This document shows positions 58,880-64,000 of a stretch of DNA of 64,000 bases, piece by piece. Within the stretch, counting starts at the first letter, position 1; every line of letters begins with the position of its first letter. This DNA is from Monoplex corrugatus (Eukaryota > Mollusca > Gastropoda > Littorinimorpha > Ranellidae). The stretch is taken from NCBI GenBank assembly GCA_030674185.1, contig CM060311.1:98407013-98471012 (forward strand). Reading direction: 5' to 3'. The notes below the pieces were generated by a model, which was given only the letters and a program-made list of their open reading frames with translations, searched no databases and had not been told where the DNA came from. A program made the position numbers and the translations under genes.

Positions 58880-60082
58880 TTAGGATTTTATGCGGAGGAG
58901 AAAAGGTGAGTTTTGAGAGCGGACTTGAAGGAGGACAAAAGTAGGTTGCTGACGGACTGAGAGAGGTAGTTTGTTCCAGGAGAGTGGACCAGAAACAGAG
59001 AAGGCTCGTGGACCATAGGTATTGAGCTTAGTGCGTGGAAAGCGAAAAGTCAGAGGATCGGAGGCAGAGCGGAGGGTACGTGAGGGAAGATAGATCTCAA
59101 GTAGGCTTGACAGGTAATCGGGGGCTGCGTTATTGAGGCTTTTGTAGTACATGGTGTCTAGTTTGTACTGTATGCGCTTTGATACAGGGAGCCAGTGAAG
59201 TTGTGCCAGGAGAGGAGATATGTGGTCAGCTTTTTTCTTTTTGAGTACAAGGCGTACAGCATTGTTTTGAATGCGCTGTAGGATGTGAATGGTGGAGGCA
59301 GGAAGACCAGACAGGAGTGAATTGCAATAGTCAATGCGAGACATTATGAAGGAGAGAACGAGTTTTGCAGTTGTTTCGACAGAGAGATACTTCCTGATCA
59401 GCCTTATACGATGGAGATGATAGTAGCAGGATCTGGCAGTTTGAGAAACAAAGTTGTTCATGGAGAGGGTAGAGTCAATGCAGACACCAAGGTTTTTAGC
59501 TGAATCAGAAATTGGGACTGATGTGTTACATAATGGGAGAGAAAGAGGAGGCAGCTGAGAAAGTTTCTGACAGGTGCCAATGAGGATAGCTTCTGTTTTG
59601 TCGTCATTAAGCTGAAGTCTATTGTGTGTCATCCAGTTCTTAATGTCCGAGTAACACTCAGTGGTGCGAGTCAACAGGCGCTGTATATTATCAGGTGAGT
59701 CACTGTCGTGAAGTTGGGTGTCATCAGCATAGAAGTGGTGTTTTATAGAATGGGAGTTGATGATGGTGGACAGGGGGGAGGTGTAAAGAGTGAACAGAAC
59801 AGGGCCAAGGACAGATCCTTGTGGAACACCACAGGTCAGGTATGCAGGTTGAGAGTAAGTGCCATTGATGAGAACGGTTTGTTTTCTGTTGGATAGGTAT
59901 GAAGTGAACCAAGACAGAGCAATGTCAGAGATGCCAAAAGTATGATGAAGTCTAGAAAGGAGAATATCCATGATCAATGGTATCAAAGGCTGCAGACAGA
60001 TCAAGGAGTGTGAGGAGAGAGACTTTGCCAGTATCAGTTGCAAGGAGGAGATTGTTGAGAATGTGTAGTAGGGCAGTTTCAA
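58880..60082 (-). pseudogene. LINE C reverse transcriptase palm and C-terminus
   Basis: The first 37 codons are out of frame with the protein. From DILLSRLHHTFGISD onward the frame is right, after a second one-base shift near 59968. It carries GVPQGSVLGPVLFTLY (motif B), FYADDTQLH (the YADD catalytic box), LQLNDDKTEAILIG, KNLGVCIDSTL, SRIDYCNSLLSGLP and LHWLPVSKRIQYKL. GPLSWNKLPLSVR and a Ser/Lys-ending tail follow. All polymerase motifs are intact apart from the two shifts, so the insertion is probably not old. Confidence 0.88.
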
Positions 60083-61160
60083 GTGCTATGGCACTGGCGG
60101 TAGGCTGACTGGAAAGGATTGAGGAGATTGTTGGCAGACAGGTGAGAGTTCAGCTGGTTGAGGACGACTTTTTCAAGGAGTTTTGACAAGAAAGAGAGAT
60201 TAGAGATAGGCCGGTAATTTTTCAGTTCATTTGGATCTAAATTGTGTTTCTTGAGGAGAGGGTGAACAATAGCAGACTTGAAAGAATCAGGGACAGTTCC
60301 AGTTTGAACAGAAGTGTTGATGATGTCAGTGATGAATGGGAGGAGAGTAGGGAGACAGTCGGCGTAGAGAGAACCTGGAAGAGGATCCAGTTCGCAGGTT
60401 TTGAACGACATGGATCTGATTGTGTTGAGAATTTCTTCTTGTGAGACTGGGTTAAAAGTAGTAAGAGGTGTGCCAGAGAAGGAAGGGTCAGGTGGGCATG
60501 GTTGACAGGGTGTCCTGTCAAGCCTGTCACGAAGAGTTTGTATTTTGGTGGTGAAATAGTTGGAGAATACAGATGGGAGTTCTTCATTTGTATGTTTTGT
60601 TGGGAGAGGTAAATCTTTTCGTGTGCCAAGGAGATGATTCATGGTTGTAAAGAGTTCTTTTGAAGAAGAGGCATTCAGGATTTTGGTTTGGAAATAGCTT
60701 GTTTTTGCTGATGCAATGAGGGTGGATACTTTTGTTTTAGAGGCTTGGAAAAGTTGCCTGTGTACAGTGAGTTTGGATTTGCGCCAGCGGCGCTCTGCTC
60801 TGCGGCGGGCACGTTTTGCACAGGCGATCTCATGAGTGAGCCAGGGGGTAGGGGGGCGGTCAGGTAAAGGACGTGTTGTGGCTGGAGCATGAGTGTCCAG
60901 AAGATGGTGGAGAGTAGTATAGAATTCATCGGCAAGGTTATGTGACTTTTCAGAAAGGAGACGGGAGGCATCAGATGAAAATGTGGAGAGGTCGATAGAT
61001 TTGAGATTGCGTCGAGTCACTGTGCGCATGGTACGGGAAGGAGGAGAAATGTCGAGAGAACAGAGAATTGCAGAGTGGTCAGATGGAAGGGCTGAAGTTA
61101 GACGGGTAGAAAGAACTAAGCAGTTGTCAGTAGCGGAATTGTGGTGATCACGAGAAATGA
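60079..61160 (-). pseudogene. LINE C endonuclease end and N-terminal reverse transcriptase
   Basis: The frame is open from the 5' break (about 61160), ahead of its first ATG at 61029. After the SDHSAIL motif comes a linker rich in Arg and Lys (AKRARRRAERRWRKSK), then LKNYRPISNLSFLSKLLEKV (RT motif 1) and NPFQSAYRQCHST. It ends at a stop created by a one-base shift at about 60080. The next residues (ETALLHILNNLLLATDTGKV, then LLDLSAAFDTIDH, which is motif A) lie in another frame down to about 59968. Confidence 0.85.
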
Positions 61161-61162
61161 TC

Positions 61163-64000
61163 CAGTTATAATGATATTACCTGTATCTGTACTAACGTGT
61201 TACAGTTATAATGATATTACCTGTATCTGTACTAACGTGTTACAGTTATAATGATATTACCTGTATCTGTACTAACGTGTTATAGTTATAATGATATTAC
61301 CAGTATCTGTACAAACTTTTTACAGTTATAATGATATTACCTGTATCTGTACTAACTTTTTATAGTTATAATGATATTACCTGTATCTGTACTAACGTGT
61401 TACAGTTATAATGATATTACCTGTATCTGTACTAACGTGTTATAGTTATAATGATATTACCTGTATCTGTACTAACGTGTTACAGTTATAATGATATTAC
61501 CTGTATCTGTACTAACGTGTTACAGTTATAATGATATTACCTGTATATGTACTAACGTGTCATAGTTATAATGATATTACCTGTATCTGTATTAACTTTT
61601 TATAGTTATAATGATATTACCTGTATCTGTACTAACGTGTTACAGTTATAATGATATTACCTGTATCTGTACTAACTTTTTATAGTTTTAATGATATTAC
61701 CTGTATCTGTACTAACGTGTTATAGTTATAATGATATTACCTGTATCTGTACTAACTTTTTACAGTTATAATGATATTACCTGTATCTGTACTAACGTTT
61801 TATAGTTATAATGATATTACCTGTATCTGTACTAACTTTTTATAGTTTTAATGATATTACCTGTATCTGTACTAACGTGTTATAGTTATAATGATATTAC
61901 CTGTATCTGTACTAACTTTTTACAGTTATAATGATATTACCTGTATCTGTACTAACGTTTTATAGTTATAATGATATTACCTGTATCTGTACTAACTTTT
62001 TACAGTATAATGATATTACCAGTATCTGTACTAACGTGTTATAGTTATAATGATATTACCTGTATCTGTACTAACGTGTTATATTAACTATAGTTATAAT
62101 GATATTACCTGTATCTGTACTAACGTGTTATAGTTATAATGATATTACCTGTATCTGTACTAACTTTTTATAGTTATAATGATATTACCAGTATCTGTAC
62201 TAATGTTTTATAATTTTAATGATATTACCAGTATCTGTACTAACGTGTTATAGTTATAATGATATTACCTGTATCTGTACAAACATTTTACAGTTATAAT
62301 GATATTACCAGTATCTGTACAAACGTTTTACAGTTATAATGATATTACCTGTATCTGTACTAACGTGTTATAGTTATAATGATATTACCTGTATCTGTAC
62401 TAACTTTTTATAGTTATAATGATATTACCAGTATCTGTACTAATGTTTTATAATTTTAATGATATTACCTGTATCTGTACTAACGTGTTATAGTTATAAT
62501 GATATTACCTGTATCTGTACAAACATTTTACAGTTATAATGATATTACCAGTATCTGTACAAACATTTTACAGTTATAATGATATTACCTGTACCTGTAC
62601 TAACTTTTTATAGTTATAATGATATTACCAGTATCTGTACTAACGTGTTACAGTTATAATGATATTACCTGTATCTGTACTAACGTGTTACAGTTATAAT
62701 GATATTACCTGTATCTGTACTAACGTGTTATAGTTATAATGATATTACCTGTATCTGTACTAACGTGTTACAGTTATAATGATATTACCTGTATCTGTAC
62801 TAACGTGTTACAGTTATAATGATATTACCTGTATCTGTACTAACGTGTTATAGTTATAATGACATTACCTGTATCTGTACTAACGTGTTACAGTTATAAT
62901 GATATTACCTGTATCTGTACTAACGTGTTATAGTTATAATGATATTACCTGTATCTGTACTAACGTGTTACAGTTATAATGATATTACCTGTATCTGTAC
63001 TAATGTGTTATAGTTATAATGATATTACCTGTATCTGTACTAACTTTTTACAGTTATAATGATATTACCTGTATCTGTACTAACGTGTTATAGTTATAAT
63101 GATATTACCAGTATCTGTACTAACGTGTTACAGTTATAATGATATTACCTGTATCTGTACTAACGTGTTACAGTTATAATGATATTACCTGTATCTGTAC
63201 TAACGTGTTACAGTTATAATGATATTACCTGTATCTGTACTAACGTGTTATAGTTATAATGATATTACCTGTATCTGTACTAACGTGTTACAGTTATAAT
63301 GATATTACCTGTATCTGTATTAACGTGTTATAGTTATAATGATATTACCTGTATCTGTACTAACTTTTTATAGTTTTAATGATATTACCTGTATCTGTAC
63401 TAACGTGTTATAGTTATAATGATATTACCTGTATCTGTACTAACTTTCTACAGTTATAATGATATTACCTGTATCTGTACTAACGTTTTATAGCTATAAT
63501 GATATTACCTGTATCTGTACTAACTTTTTACAGTTATAATGATATTACCAGTATCTATACTAACGTGTTATAGTTATAATGATATTACCAGTATCTGTAC
63601 TAACGTTTTATAGTTATAATGGTATTACCTGTATCTGTACTAACGTGTTACAGTTATAATGATATTACCTGTATCTGTACTAACGTGCTATAGTTATAAT
63701 GATATTACCTGCATCTGTACTAACTTTTTATAGTTATAATGATATTACCTGTATCTGTACTAACGTGTTATAGTTATAATGATTTTACCTGTATCTGTAC
63801 TAACGTGTTATAGTTATAATGATTTTACCTGTATCTGTACTAACGTGTTATAGTTATAATGATATTACCAGTATCTGTACTAACGTGTTATAGTTATAAT
63901 GATATTACCTGTATCTGTACTAACGTGTTATAGTTATAATGATATTACCTGTATCTGTACTAACGTGTTATAGTTATAATGATATTACCAGTATCTGTAC
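61163..64000. repeat. 40-bp minisatellite, right segment, about 71 copies
   Basis: Same unit as 56250-58513, running to the window end. A block with AGTATAATGATATTACCAGT, TGTTATATTAACTATAG, ATGTTTTATAATTTTAATGA and GTACAAACATTTTACAG (about 61960-62560) parallels about 57700-58400 on the other side of LINE C. Confidence 0.97.

Larger units (their letters stand above)
58524..61162 (-). mobile_element. LINE C: 5'-truncated CR1/L2-type LINE in the 40-bp array
   Basis: On the minus strand it begins inside the endonuclease (IISRDHHNSATDNCLVLS, then LPSDHSAILCSL with the Ser-Asp-His motif). It then carries a reverse transcriptase, a C-terminal domain with QLHWLPVSKRIQYKL, and a 3' region with a G run (58851-58870), a TG/GTGC run in sense (58715-58600) and GCGCTATATAAATATTGTAA before an ATT tail. 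The array sequence CAGTTATAAT stands on both sides (58514-58523 and 61163-61172), a 10-bp target-site duplication. Length about 2.64 kb. Confidence 0.9.

Overview
This window looks like nuclear DNA from an invertebrate animal. A marine mollusc, perhaps a gastropod, is my best guess, based on the minisatellite load together with RTE-, CR1/L2- and Penelope-like retroelements and tRNA-derived SINEs; that is inference, not proof. By my tally of coordinates about half of the 64 kb is tandem repeat. I see no prokaryotic features: no operons, CRISPR array, rRNA gene or intact tRNA gene.

Layout. 1-1450: low-complexity DNA, a TTAA-ended palindromic element and a 93-bp repeat. 1452-3313: a TACA tetranucleotide array. 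3314-7200: a broken minus-strand RTE-like LINE (LINE A). 7510-9838: a 48/51-bp minisatellite. 11823-15345: a 39-bp minisatellite, then a 21-bp one. 17990-19575: a 42-bp minisatellite. 21955-25106: 49-bp and 38-bp arrays, a small inverted-repeat element, and a CR1/L2-type LINE end inserted in the 38-bp array. 25160-27690: CA-rich DNA duplicated in tandem (about 1.26 kb unit). 27787-28850: a 62-bp array. 29085-29800: a Penelope-like remnant. 31500-35990: a 32-bp array interrupted by a second CR1/L2 end. 36083-36487: a second 32-bp array. 36655-37182: one of three copies of a dispersed repeat of about 540 bp. 38190-38500: an RTE 3' end. 39897-40375: a SINE and its flanks. 41395-43035: 18-bp and 49-bp arrays. 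43167-50486: a 26-bp array of about 280 copies. 52022-52650: a 37-bp array. 52733-55389: an RTE-like LINE inside a SINE (LINE B). 56250-64000: a 40-bp array split by a 2.6-kb CR1/L2 LINE (LINE C).

Host gene content is sparse. The best candidate is the 3' end of a minus-strand protein-coding gene: a 132-bp exon (56029-56160) and a terminal exon (50608-50972), joined by GT-AG boundaries in phase 0 and encoding a helical, SAM-like C-terminus. Its intron holds LINE B, a SINE and the 37-bp array. If the gene continues upstream, the preceding intron would hold the whole 40-bp array and LINE C. A weaker plus-strand exon candidate lies at 40416-40550.

Main themes. (1) A dispersed family of nested palindromes whose ends read TTAA-CCCTTTGACTCC, resembling piggyBac-type miniature elements; several abut minisatellites, and two arrays begin at the palindrome centre. 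(2) Retroelements inserted inside tandem arrays or repeats with visible target duplications of 7, 10, 13 and 51 bp. (3) Higher-order duplications inside most long arrays.
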